Shown in pieces: positions 35,311 to 44,042 of a DNA stretch of 64,000 nt (the stretch's first letter is position 1; every line of letters starts with the position of its first letter). The stretch is taken from NCBI GenBank assembly GCA_964553715.1, contig CAZKKY010000005.1, forward strand, positions 1 through 64,000, given 5' to 3'. Position numbers and translations under genes: made by a program. Below the pieces are notes generated by a model. That model had not been told where the DNA came from. It saw only the letters and a program-made list of their open reading frames with translations, and ran no database searches. Origin of the DNA: JAGOJE01 sp964553715 (lineage in GTDB: Bacteria; Pseudomonadota; Alphaproteobacteria; Rickettsiales; Rickettsiaceae).

Positions 35311-36120
35311 TTGTTAATAGAATTTGTCAAAATGCATGGTCTTGGGAATGACTTCGTAATTGTTAGGAGGTCTGATGAACTGGCTGATTTAGATGAAAAG
35401 AGTCTTGCTATGGCTATTTCAGATAGGCGAATAGGAATAGGGTGTGATCAATTTATCATATATGAGAAAGACGATAGCAAACCAGATCATTATAATATGA
35501 GTATTTATAATCAGGACGGATCTTCAGCAGAAGCGTGCGGTAATGGTACAAGATGCCTCGTTAAGCTAATAGGTCAGGAAACAATAACAATTAAAGTCTT
35601 AGACAGAATTCTTAATGCTAGTCTTTTACAAGATGGTAATGTAACTGTAAATATGGGAAAAGTAAGTTTCCATGAGAAATGGATGCCGACTGATGAAATA
35701 ATTTGGGAAATAGCATCTCAATATAAACTAGAGCCTAAAGAAATGGTATGCGCGGATATTGGAAATCCCCATTTAATTATATTTAACTCTACTCTTTCGG
35801 ATAAAGATAGAATGTTACTTGGCCAGATGTTAGAACATCATGAAGCTTTTAGTAATGGAGTAAATGTGAATTTTGCGACAGTATCTAGTAATGGAATACA
35901 TTTAGAAGTATGGGAAAGGGGTGACGGCTTTACTCTTGCATGCGGGAGCGGTGCATGCGCTACGTTTGCTGCTGCAAAAAGATTAGGGTTTGCATCTGAT
36001 GAGTCTTTAGTGCATTTTAAGCTTGGATCTTTATCTATGAAAATGAATAAAGAATCTATATTAATGACTGGTCCTGCTAGAATGGTTGCACGTGGACACT
36101 ATGTATATTCAGCTTCTTAA
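35311..36120 (+). CDS. dapF: Diaminopimelate epimerase
   Basis: DapF converts LL- to meso-diaminopimelate for peptidoglycan and lysine. The 269-aa product starts at TTG 35311 (MLIEFVKMHGLGNDF); the ATG at 35332 would cut away the conserved first strand. Catalytic cysteines are in EACGNGTRC and LACGSGACATF, and the motif IGIGCDQ is present. mtaB follows after 10 nt. DapD, another enzyme of the pathway, is at 61136-61954. Confidence 0.94.
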   Translation: MLIEFVKMHGLGNDFVIVRRSDELADLDEKSLAMAISDRRIGIGCDQFIIYEKDDSKPDHYNMSIYNQDGSSAEACGNGTRCLVKLIGQETITIKVLDRILNASLLQDGNVTVNMGKVSFHEKWMPTDEIIWEIASQYKLEPKEMVCADIGNPHLIIFNSTLSDKDRMLLGQMLEHHEAFSNGVNVNFATVSSNGIHLEVWERGDGFTLACGSGACATFAAAKRLGFASDESLVHFKLGSLSMKMNKESILMTGPARMVARGHYVYSAS

Positions 36121-36130
36121 GGGGTTATAG

Positions 36131-37381
36131 ATGGAAAGAAAACAAGAAGTTGTTACTTTTGGATGTAGGCTAAATAGTTACGAAAGTCAGATTATAAAAA
36201 ATAATTTAGCTTTATCGAACTACGATAATGTTATTGTGTTTAACACCTGCGCTGTAACTAAAGAAGCAGAAAGGCAGGCAATGCAATCTATCAGAAAAGC
36301 TAAAAGAGAAAATCCTGATTCTCAAATTATTGTTACAGGATGTGCTGCTCAGACTAATCCCGAGTTGTTTGCTAATATGCCAGAAATAGATAAAATTCTT
36401 GGTAATGAAGAGAAGTTACATCCAGAAAACTACCTATTTACAGGAGATAGAGTTTTAGTAAATGACATAATGTCTGTTACTGAAACCGCAGAACATCTGA
36501 TTAGTCATTTTGATGGCAGGTCAAGAGCCTTTATACAGGTTCAAAATGGATGTAATCACAGATGTACTTTTTGTATTATTCCTTATGGACGAGGCAATAG
36601 TAGATCCGTGCCTATTGGGGCTATTAGTAACCAAATATCTAAACTAGTCCAGGATGGATTTAAAGAAATAGTCCTAACAGGAGTAGATGTAACATCTTAT
36701 GGGCCAGATCTTCCAGGAAGCCCAAGCTTTGCGCAAATGATAAGAAGGGTTCTTGCAGCTAACCCATCATTAACTCGGCTACGCCTTTCTTCCATAGACG
36801 TTGCTGAAATTGATGAAGAACTATTTGATCTTATAGCTTCTGAAAAGCGAATTATGCCTCATTTACATATCAGTCTTCAAGCAGGCGATAATATGATATT
36901 AAAGCGTATGAAAAGACGACATAATAGAGAGCAAGTGATAGAATTTTGTAATAATATGAGGAAAGCAAGGCATGATATGGCTTTTGGAGCTGATATAATA
37001 GCAGGTTTCCCTACAGAAACCGAAGAGATGTTTGAAAATACTCGCCTTCTTATTTCAGAAGCAAAATTACAATATCTTCATATTTTTCCTTATTCTTCAA
37101 GGGAAGGGACCCCTGCTGCGCGTATGCCTCAGATAGAGAAAAAAATACGTCAGATGCGCGCAAAAATCCTAAGAGAAGAAGGCGAAAAAGAACTATTAAA
37201 ATTTTATGAATCTAATATTGGTAAAACCGTAGAAATATTGGTTGAAAATGGTAATAAGGGGCATAGTGAGAATTTTATTCCTGTAAAAATGGATGTTTCT
37301 TTAGAGCAAGGGCAATTAGTAAAAGCAAGACTTGTATCTATTATAGATAAAGATTCTATGCTAGCTAAAGTAAATATATAA
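36131..37381 (+). CDS. mtaB: tRNA t6A37 methylthiotransferase MtaB
   Basis: MtaB adds a methylthio group to t6A37 of ANN-reading tRNAs. The 416-aa product has the MtaB-type opening VTFGCRLNSYES (CRLN instead of MiaB's CQMN), NTCAVT, VTGCAAQ, the radical SAM motif CNHRCTFCIIPYGRGNSR, and a weak TRAM-like C-terminus. The dapF-mtaB order is common in alphaproteobacteria. Confidence 0.95.
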   Translation: MERKQEVVTFGCRLNSYESQIIKNNLALSNYDNVIVFNTCAVTKEAERQAMQSIRKAKRENPDSQIIVTGCAAQTNPELFANMPEIDKILGNEEKLHPENYLFTGDRVLVNDIMSVTETAEHLISHFDGRSRAFIQVQNGCNHRCTFCIIPYGRGNSRSVPIGAISNQISKLVQDGFKEIVLTGVDVTSYGPDLPGSPSFAQMIRRVLAANPSLTRLRLSSIDVAEIDEELFDLIASEKRIMPHLHISLQAGDNMILKRMKRRHNREQVIEFCNNMRKARHDMAFGADIIAGFPTETEEMFENTRLLISEAKLQYLHIFPYSSREGTPAARMPQIEKKIRQMRAKILREEGEKELLKFYESNIGKTVEILVENGNKGHSENFIPVKMDVSLEQGQLVKARLVSIIDKDSMLAKVNI

Positions 37382-37487
37382 TACTGGTAAAAATACTACT
37401 AATTAGGACATATTGTTTCTTTGCGAGTTATATATTATACAATATTAATTCACAAGTTCATTAAAAATGATCTACTATTTCTAATAG

Positions 37488-37513
37488 AAACCTTAAAAAA
37501 CACTAAGGTTTTT
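37488..37513 (+). terminator. Probable intrinsic terminator after mtaB
   Basis: AAACCTTA (37488-37495) and TAAGGTTT (37504-37511) form a perfect 8-bp stem with an 8-nt loop and end in a run of five T (37509-37513). It lies about 105 nt after mtaB and 30 nt before the next ATG. Confidence 0.5.
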
Positions 37514-37543
37514 AAACAAGAACCAATAAAATAGAGGTCTAAT

Positions 37544-38128
37544 ATGTCTAAAAAAGATAAACAAAATCATCACAAGAAAGTTATAAAATTATTAAAATCA
37601 GATACTGCCAAAATTGTACAAGATGCTGCGCAGGATATTGCTTTAAATTTAGCTGTATCATCATTACAAACATTGTTAATAGATTATATAAATCAAAATG
37701 ATGCCATTGATCAAGACGAAAAAACAAGTGACATAGCTAAGCTGCAAGAAGCATTCGGAAGATTTAGCCCTGCTTCTGCAAAGAAAAATGAGATTGCAGA
37801 TTTTTCACTTAATATAATAAAAATCGTATTTAATCTAGATGATCATGATATTTTGCAGGATCAAGACATAGATATTACTGAGATAATTGATGATATTCAA
37901 ACTATTATGAATAAAAAATCTACAGCAGATGAAGTATCAGATGCTATACAAGACTTAACTAATGATTTCAAAGAATTAGCTACTGAGTTCACAGATGCAA
38001 TACAGAACCATCTAACAACAGCTGCTCCAGCCCCAGCTCCTATAGAGGTTTCTTCTCAGGCAACTGAAGTTGATACTGCTGTTTTAGGCGAAACAACATT
38101 TACTGTTGATTCTACTCACCATTCTTAA
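37544..38128 (+). CDS. Hypothetical acidic helical protein
   Basis: A 194-aa protein of no family I recognise. It has a basic, polar start (MSKKDKQNHHKK) and no signal peptide. A long helical middle carries hydrophobic stretches (LNLAVSSLQTLLIDYI, FSLNIIKIVFNL) and many Asp residues. The C-terminus is an Ala/Pro/Thr tail (APAPAPIEV). An AGAGGTCT ribosome-binding site lies just before ATG 37544. It stands alone with a hairpin terminator before and a hairpin after. The disordered C-terminal tail and lack of a family recall Rickettsiales effector candidates, but nothing proves secretion. Confidence 0.6.
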   Translation: MSKKDKQNHHKKVIKLLKSDTAKIVQDAAQDIALNLAVSSLQTLLIDYINQNDAIDQDEKTSDIAKLQEAFGRFSPASAKKNEIADFSLNIIKIVFNLDDHDILQDQDIDITEIIDDIQTIMNKKSTADEVSDAIQDLTNDFKELATEFTDAIQNHLTTAAPAPAPIEVSSQATEVDTAVLGETTFTVDSTHHS

Positions 38129-38148
38129 GATATCCTATTATTATATTT

Positions 38149-38185
38149 TGTAATCATTTATCTATGTTATAGGTGAATGATTACA
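38149..38185. terminator. Strong hairpin between convergent genes
   Basis: TGTAATCATT (38149-38158) is the exact inverse of AATGATTACA (38176-38185). With wobble pairs the stem extends to about 14 bp around TATGTTATA. It sits between the orphan gene and the RuvX-VanX gene and probably stops both. No clear poly-U tract follows on either side. Confidence 0.45.
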
Positions 38186-38192
38186 GATTTAT

Positions 38193-39332
38193 TTACAAAA
38201 TCAGAAAATCAAAATACTTTCCTTCGAAAGGTTCGTTTTCAAGCTCATAATGCCACCATTCTTTTCTATAAGACCTAAAGCCATATGATTGCATTTTCTC
38301 TCGCAAAAAATTACGCCATTTTAGCTGCAAGTCTGTAACAATAGTGCTATCGTGATGAGATGCTATATCAAACAAATCGAAATGAGCTCCCATATCTATA
38401 GATCCATCATCTAAGAAAATGAATTCAAAACCATCTTTTAATGTTCTTTTTTCTTCTGTAACTTTTTGAGAATAATTTGCATTTAAGTCCACAATTGTAA
38501 GGTCTATAGTGCTTCCGCTGCTATGCCGAGATCTAGGGCTGATATATCCAGATTCACATATAGTAGATTTTTCTATTCTAGGATAATAAAGATCCTTCAT
38601 TTTTTGGTCATCATGATTTTTAGTCCAGTTTACGAAATACTCAACAGCAGTAACAGGTCTATATGCATCGTAAATTAGTAGTGAAAGATCAGACTTTAGA
38701 AGTTCTTGCTGTAAGTAGCAAATTCTCTCGGCAGCTTCCTTAGTTAATACAGCTTCCTTTGCTATATAGCCGTCAATTTTTCTTCCTATGAAATTATTTT
38801 CACTACCATATCTTATATCTTGCAATATAGTTTGATCTAAATCTTTAATGTACACAAATCCTTCTAGAAGATTTGTGATCTTTACTTTCGCTATGCTACT
38901 CAGGGTGCTGTCTAATATCATTGCAGCAGCTATTTTATCATCTATTTCATTACGATTCTTTCTTGATAGACCAAGATTTTTAAGAAGATTATCTGCTGTT
39001 TTAGATGTAAGTCTTTCGTCTTGTAAAAAAATAGGTATCGAGAATATTTCGTATATCTTATTTGCGAAATTATATATTTTATCAATTCCAATATTTTCTC
39101 TTGTTCCATCCATATTAACAGGAAGTCCTATTACTATCGCGCAAGGATTATATTGTTTTACTATTTCAGAGATATTACTAATATTATTTTCAATAACCTT
39201 TACCGGTAATGACATTGTGTGATCCATATTTGAAACTGCAATGCCAATTTTTTTATCACCAAAATCTAGGGATAAAATATACGATGGCTTTGTTAAGAAT
39301 GTACAAAATTCTTGTATATTTGAGGTTATCAT
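38193..39332 (-). CDS. Fusion of RuvX/YqgF nuclease with a VanX-type D-Ala-D-Ala dipeptidase
   Basis: The single 379-aa frame joins two complete domains. Residues about 16-143 are RuvX/YqgF, an RNase H-fold nuclease of pre-16S rRNA 5'-end processing: LSLDFGDKKIGIAVS (Asp23), VIGLPVNMDG, QDERLTS and the Asp pair in NEIDDKIAAAMIL. Residues about 157-379 are a VanX/DdpX metallopeptidase hydrolysing D-Ala-D-Ala: IDGY, YDAYRP (Arg225), SRHSSGSTIDL (zinc ligands His270 and Asp277) and KEWWHYE (Glu358, His361). All key residues of both are present. There is no internal stop or signal peptide, so the dipeptidase would be cytoplasmic. The second half is therefore not an envelope enzyme unless released. 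No in-frame break is seen at the junction (about 143-157). I know no functional link between the two activities. Confidence 0.9.
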   Translation of the reverse strand: MITSNIQEFCTFLTKPSYILSLDFGDKKIGIAVSNMDHTMSLPVKVIENNISNISEIVKQYNPCAIVIGLPVNMDGTRENIGIDKIYNFANKIYEIFSIPIFLQDERLTSKTADNLLKNLGLSRKNRNEIDDKIAAAMILDSTLSSIAKVKITNLLEGFVYIKDLDQTILQDIRYGSENNFIGRKIDGYIAKEAVLTKEAAERICYLQQELLKSDLSLLIYDAYRPVTAVEYFVNWTKNHDDQKMKDLYYPRIEKSTICESGYISPRSRHSSGSTIDLTIVDLNANYSQKVTEEKRTLKDGFEFIFLDDGSIDMGAHFDLFDIASHHDSTIVTDLQLKWRNFLREKMQSYGFRSYRKEWWHYELENEPFEGKYFDFLIL

Positions 39333-39367
39333 GATAGTAAATTTAGTAATTAGTAAGCAATAATCAT

Positions 39368-40915
39368 ATGTTAAAATTTATATCTTCGCAACTCTCTAAA
39401 TACCAAATAAAATCTATTGCAAAGATAGCATTTTTATATTGCATACTATTTAATACACCAATAATTCTTTTTAAATTTGACTATTATAAAGCAGATGTTG
39501 TTAGAGGGCTTTTAGATCTTAGTAAAAATTTTTTTTATATATTTTGTGCTAATTTTATATTCTTTTTTGGTCTTGCTATTAATAGATACTTAATGATTTT
39601 TGGATCATTGTTCTTATTTGTTACCGGCGCTATTTCTAGTTATGCTGTTTTCTTTTTTAAGATATTCCCAAATAGCCATATTATTAGAGCGTTCTTTGAA
39701 AATGAATTTTCAGAAACTATAGAAGTAGTAAGTGTCAAATTAATTCTATGGATTATATTTGCAGTAGTTTTATGTATCAAATTTATTCCTAAATCTACTT
39801 TTAATAAATTGCCTACCATAATAGCTTTTGTAATCTTTATAATTGCTATAATATCTCCTCCTTATAGAGTGCTATCAGAATATTTTCCTATCAAATACTT
39901 ACATAATAGCTATTTATACTTATTTAATAAAAGCATTACTAAAGAAAAGAAAAATCCATTTTCTGGTGTACAATTTATAGATAAATCAAAAAATGATACA
40001 GTGGGAGTCCTTGTAATAGGAGAGTCTGCAAGGTACGATCATTTTTCTATCAATGGATATTATAGAGATACAAGCCCGTTAATCTCTAAGATAAAAAATT
40101 TGTTTTCTTTTAAAGCAAATGCAGATGCCAATATAACTTATCTTTCTGTACCATATATGTTATCTAATCTTCCTAAAAATATGATTAATGAAGCTATATA
40201 TAATAATAGTTTTTTATCTATTTTAACAGGGATTGGTATAAATACTAACTGGATAGGAACACAATCTTTAATAAAATATCTAGCAGGATATGTAGATGAA
40301 ACAATATATGATGAAGTAAATATAGCTATAATACCTGGCGGATCTGCTCTTTTTGAGATGAACGATCTAGATGCAGTAATGTTACCATATCTAGATAATT
40401 TTTTATCCAAAAAAGGTAAAAAATTTATTGTAATACATACTTCAGGCAGCCACTGGAACTACTACGCAAGATATAGTAAAGATTATGAGAAATTTAGTCC
40501 TATTTGTGCAAGTGATAGTAAGGTAAAATCGGATATGACTAGTTGCAGTAAAGAGGAGCTCATTAATATTTATGATAATAGCATATTATATACAGACTAT
40601 ATAATCTCTGAAATAATAAAACGTTTGAGTGATAAAAATGCTTTCCTTATATATGCTTCTGACCATGGTGAATCTTTAGGTGAGAATGGTAGATATGGTC
40701 ACGGAGATACTATTACAGAAGAACAAACATCAATTCCCTTTATATTTTGGGCATCTAATGGATTTATCTCGGATCATCCATCCTTAATAGATTCTATAGA
40801 TAAAAAGCGAAATGATATATTAAGCCATAATTACATATTTCATTCCTCATTAGGATGTATGGGAATAGAATCTAAAATAATAAAAGAAGAGCTGAATTTA
40901 TGTCATCACAAGTAA
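39368..40915 (+). CDS. Phosphoethanolamine transferase (EptA/DUF1705-sulfatase family)
   Basis: Such enzymes transfer phosphoethanolamine from phosphatidylethanolamine to lipid A or other glycans at the periplasmic face. The 515-aa product has about five transmembrane helices (up to about residue 165) and a periplasmic alkaline-phosphatase-like domain. The latter has metal Glu219 in VLVIGESARYDH, the nucleophile Thr257 in NITYLSVPYMLS, TSGSHWNYYARY, and the metal site SDHGESLGE (Asp432, His433) with His445 in RYGHGD. Its stop lies 16 nt inside lpxB, which supports lipid A as substrate. It would lower lipid A charge and increase resistance to cationic peptides. Confidence 0.9.
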   Translation: MLKFISSQLSKYQIKSIAKIAFLYCILFNTPIILFKFDYYKADVVRGLLDLSKNFFYIFCANFIFFFGLAINRYLMIFGSLFLFVTGAISSYAVFFFKIFPNSHIIRAFFENEFSETIEVVSVKLILWIIFAVVLCIKFIPKSTFNKLPTIIAFVIFIIAIISPPYRVLSEYFPIKYLHNSYLYLFNKSITKEKKNPFSGVQFIDKSKNDTVGVLVIGESARYDHFSINGYYRDTSPLISKIKNLFSFKANADANITYLSVPYMLSNLPKNMINEAIYNNSFLSILTGIGINTNWIGTQSLIKYLAGYVDETIYDEVNIAIIPGGSALFEMNDLDAVMLPYLDNFLSKKGKKFIVIHTSGSHWNYYARYSKDYEKFSPICASDSKVKSDMTSCSKEELINIYDNSILYTDYIISEIIKRLSDKNAFLIYASDHGESLGENGRYGHGDTITEEQTSIPFIFWASNGFISDHPSLIDSIDKKRNDILSHNYIFHSSLGCMGIESKIIKEELNLCHHK

Positions 40916-42045
40916 AAACTATTTATATAATAGCAGGAGAAGCTTCTGGTGATACGATTGGATGTAATCTTATAAAAAAAATAAAAGAATATAATCCTGA
41001 TGTAGTTATTAATGGAATAGGGGGTGCTAAAATGGAAAGTGCGGGTCTTACAAGCCTTTTTCCTATTGATAAAATTAGCTATATTGGTTTTTTTGATATA
41101 TTATTTCATATATTGGAGCTTAAGCAGCTTATAAGAAGAACCATCAAAGATATAAAGGATAAAAATCCGGATGTGCTTATAACTATAGATTCCCCCGGAT
41201 TTTGTTATAGAGTTGTAAAATCCTTAAGAAAGGATGGTTATAAAAATAAAATTATGCATATAGTAGCGCCAAGTGTTTGGGCTTATAAACCAAAGAGAGC
41301 AAAAAAATTTGCTATGGTTTATGATCATTTATTGGCTCTTTTGCCATTCGAGCCTCCATTTTTTGAAAAAGAGGGGTTAAAAACTACTTATATTGGCCAC
41401 CCTGTGTTTGAGCAAGAATTCAGACAAAACAATGATTTTAGATCAAGGTACAATATCAATAAAAATGAACCACTTATTCTTGTTACTCCAGGAAGTAGAA
41501 TAGGAGAGTTAAAAAGGCATCTACCAGATTTTATTGAAGCTTTAAATCAGCTTTCATCGACTGATTCTTTTACGGCGTGTTTTGCCATTATCAACAATAG
41601 AATATTAGTAGAAGAATATTTAAAAAAGGCATCTTTTAAATATATTATAACTGGTAATAGTGATGATAGGCTAGCAAGCTACAGAGCTTGTAATATTGCA
41701 CTTGCGAAATCTGGTACTAATACCTTAGAAATTGCTGCATCTAAAACTCCGATGATAGTAGCATATAAAGTTGATTTATTATCTTACTTTATCATTAAAC
41801 TATTTATTAAAGTAAAATATGCTTCCCTTATTAATATAATAGCAGGTAGAGAAATAATACCAGAATTTTTACAACAAAATAGTAACAAAGATAGTTTATG
41901 TGCTGGCATGAAATATCTACTAGATAATAAAGAATCGCGTAGCAAGCAAGTAGCAGATGCTACAAAAATATTAAAGCAAATGGGTTATGGATCTAAAGAT
42001 AATCCATCTTCTATTGCAGCTAAAGTTATTCTTTTATCAAAATAA
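40900..42045 (+). CDS. lpxB: Lipid-A-disaccharide synthase
   Basis: LpxB joins UDP-diacylglucosamine and lipid X into the tetraacyl disaccharide of lipid A. The 381-aa product has IIAGEASGDTIG, IGFFDILFHI, IDSPGFCYRV, HIVAPSVWAYKPKRAK, YIGHPVFE, VTPGSRIGELKRHLP and AKSGTNTLEIA, all family hallmarks. It overlaps the preceding transferase by 16 nt. lpxA, lpxD and fabZ, which usually flank it, are not adjacent. Confidence 0.96.
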   Translation: MSSQVKTIYIIAGEASGDTIGCNLIKKIKEYNPDVVINGIGGAKMESAGLTSLFPIDKISYIGFFDILFHILELKQLIRRTIKDIKDKNPDVLITIDSPGFCYRVVKSLRKDGYKNKIMHIVAPSVWAYKPKRAKKFAMVYDHLLALLPFEPPFFEKEGLKTTYIGHPVFEQEFRQNNDFRSRYNINKNEPLILVTPGSRIGELKRHLPDFIEALNQLSSTDSFTACFAIINNRILVEEYLKKASFKYIITGNSDDRLASYRACNIALAKSGTNTLEIAASKTPMIVAYKVDLLSYFIIKLFIKVKYASLINIIAGREIIPEFLQQNSNKDSLCAGMKYLLDNKESRSKQVADATKILKQMGYGSKDNPSSIAAKVILLSK

Positions 42046-42052
42046 GGATCAT

Positions 42053-42775
42053 ATGAAAATTGACACTATCATGATATTTGCAGCAGGCTTTGGTACAAGA
42101 ATGGGTGATGTTACAAAATACATTCCAAAACCTCTAGTCCAAATTTCTGGCAAGCCCATATTATATTATGCTATAGAAAATGCAATAAGGCACGGATTTA
42201 AGCGTATTATAATAAATAGCCATTATATGGCAGATAAAATAAGAAAAGCAGTAGATGATTTTAGAGAAAATACACCATCCTGTCCTGAAATTATTGTTCT
42301 TTATGAAGACGTGATTTTAGAAACAGGGGGAGGGCTCAAAAATGCTCTCTCTTTTATAAATAACGAAGATGTATTTACTACAAATAGTGATGTTATTATA
42401 AAATCAGATAGGGACTTTTTTTATGATATGGAGTCTAGATGGGATCCTAAAATTATGGATATGCTATTGCTTTTACATCCAACTGATAACACTACAGGAT
42501 ATACAGGGAATGGTGACTTCGAAATGACAAAAGAAGGAAAGCTAGCTTTAAGACCACCAGGGCTTAATAAATACAAATATATGAATACCGGTGCTACAAT
42601 TATTAAAACATCTCTGGTATCTTCAAACAAAGAAAATAAATTTTCTTTTCTTAAATATTATAATGATGACTCTACAAGGATTTACGGTATAGAAAATATT
42701 GGTAAGTTTTTTCATATTTCTACTAAGGAAGATATGGAAAAAATAGATTATATATTTTCTAAAGATACTTTCTAG
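42053..42775 (+). CDS. Sugar-phosphate nucleotidyltransferase, MurU-like
   Basis: The 240-aa product has the nucleotidyltransferase signature FAAGFGTRMGDVTKYIPKPL, GKPILYYAI, YEDVILETGGGLKNAL and the metal-binding TTNSDVII. The closest known family is MurU (MurNAc-1-P uridylyltransferase in peptidoglycan recycling), which shares size and the ETGGGL motif; GDP-mannose or GlcNAc-1-P enzymes are alternatives. An AAGGAT sequence before ATG 42053 supports this start over the longer in-frame option. Seven nt separate it from lpxB. Confidence 0.85.
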   Translation: MKIDTIMIFAAGFGTRMGDVTKYIPKPLVQISGKPILYYAIENAIRHGFKRIIINSHYMADKIRKAVDDFRENTPSCPEIIVLYEDVILETGGGLKNALSFINNEDVFTTNSDVIIKSDRDFFYDMESRWDPKIMDMLLLLHPTDNTTGYTGNGDFEMTKEGKLALRPPGLNKYKYMNTGATIIKTSLVSSNKENKFSFLKYYNDDSTRIYGIENIGKFFHISTKEDMEKIDYIFSKDTF

Positions 42776-42796
42776 TTTTTATAAAAATGTTAGAGC

Positions 42797-43003
42797 TTAA
42801 TATTGTTGATATCCCCCTAACAATGTATCTGGGCAATCACTAAGACCAGCTATAGACACAGGATCAAGATCATTAACATTCTGTTGTGTATTTGTATTCT
42901 CGAAAGCCATTAAACTCGTTAGACATTCAATCAGGCCATGTAAAAAATGATATAAATCATCCCCTACTTCAGATAGTAGCTCTGGGTCATAATATCCACG
43001 CAT
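42797..43003 (-). CDS. Small acidic hypothetical protein
   Basis: A 68-aa ORF starting MRGYYDPELLSEVGDDLYHF at ATG 43003, preceded by AAAGGATTAATT. An ATG six codons upstream lies before the ribosome-binding site and is rejected. The middle has a short amphipathic helix (FLHGLIECLTSLMAF) and the end is rich in Asn and Gln. No family. It converges on the MurU-like gene 21 nt away. A real gene is likely but not certain. Confidence 0.45.
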   Translation of the reverse strand: MRGYYDPELLSEVGDDLYHFLHGLIECLTSLMAFENTNTQQNVNDLDPVSIAGLSDCPDTLLGGYQQY

Positions 43004-43214
43004 AATTAATCCTTTTATCATTAATACTAAAATTTTTATCTAATATAATAAAAAGTTTAATATTTGTCAATAAAAGTTTCTAATTTTTAACTAATTCTTA
43101 AAATTAATAGAAGTCTAAGAAGTTGTCTGATTTTATGCATTGTAAATGTACATTATCTATGACTTAATTTTTTGTATATATCTTTATCTATTATTAAATA
43201 GAGCTCATGCGAAG

Positions 43215-44042
43215 TTAATGATTACAACTATTAATTATTTTATTTAGCATATCTTCATATTTGCTGTAGTATAGTAAGCTTAAATCACCTTCAGCTTCCC
43301 AGTTTTCAGTAGATATGGTAAATATTTTATCACCCAGTAACTTTCTATATTTTTCTATATCTTGATCAGTATTTACAACAAAACATCTATCTTCTGAAGA
43401 TAGAGCTTTTAACTTCCTTATAGACTTGATAGATGAATATTCAGATTGATCTTCTATTATAACGTTTTTCATATTACTAAAAATATATTCCGCGCTATCT
43501 GAAAGTAAGACAATATTTTTACCATCTAGGCTCATTTTTCTATCATCCAAGGCTTTCATTTTTTTTATATGAAGATCTAAGTTTTTTTGAAAGTACCCTT
43601 GATATTCCGGCTTAATTTTAGCAAGAGCCTGGGTAATAGATGTTAATATTGCTATTGCATTATCTGGCAGCAGCCATAAGTGAAGATTATCGTTTATAAT
43701 CCTTATACCAGGCAAGCTAGAAATTTTAATAGAAGGCTTACTAAATTTTTCTAATAATGGTTCAGCGAAAACATCAAATCTAGTATCTATATATATAAAT
43801 AAATCTGTAGATTCCATTTTTTGTAAATCGCTAGGCTTTAAGAAATAATGATGGGGGCATCCGTTTGTAGATGCAATAGTCATTACTTCCCCTTTTTCTC
43901 CAGCTATCATAGCAACTAAGCTAGCAATAGGAGTAATAGTAGTAGTAATCTTAATTTTTTCGTCACTTTTTAGATTATTTGCTATGCCACGAAAAGGCAA
44001 TATGATTATTAATAAAGTAAATATTAAATATTTATTTAGCAT
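43215..44042 (-). CDS. znuA: ZnuA-like metal-binding protein with an altered metal site
   Basis: This 275-aa protein has a signal peptide (about 1-21) and the cluster A-I fold of zinc/manganese ABC-transporter binding proteins: TTTITPIASLVAMIAGEKGEV, CPHHYFLKPSDLQKM (first His ligand) and NLHLWLLPDNAIAI (second His ligand). The third ligand, the His of 'HDAxxYF', is replaced: the sequence reads LLSDSAEYIF (Ser). The usual fourth acidic ligand region is STENWEAEGD. Zinc affinity may be reduced or the site reorganised. No ATPase or permease gene is nearby. It overlaps the CCA-enzyme stop by 7 nt, so it is co-transcribed. Confidence 0.82.
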   Translation of the reverse strand: MLNKYLIFTLLIIILPFRGIANNLKSDEKIKITTTITPIASLVAMIAGEKGEVMTIASTNGCPHHYFLKPSDLQKMESTDLFIYIDTRFDVFAEPLLEKFSKPSIKISSLPGIRIINDNLHLWLLPDNAIAILTSITQALAKIKPEYQGYFQKNLDLHIKKMKALDDRKMSLDGKNIVLLSDSAEYIFSNMKNVIIEDQSEYSSIKSIRKLKALSSEDRCFVVNTDQDIEKYRKLLGDKIFTISTENWEAEGDLSLLYYSKYEDMLNKIINSCNH

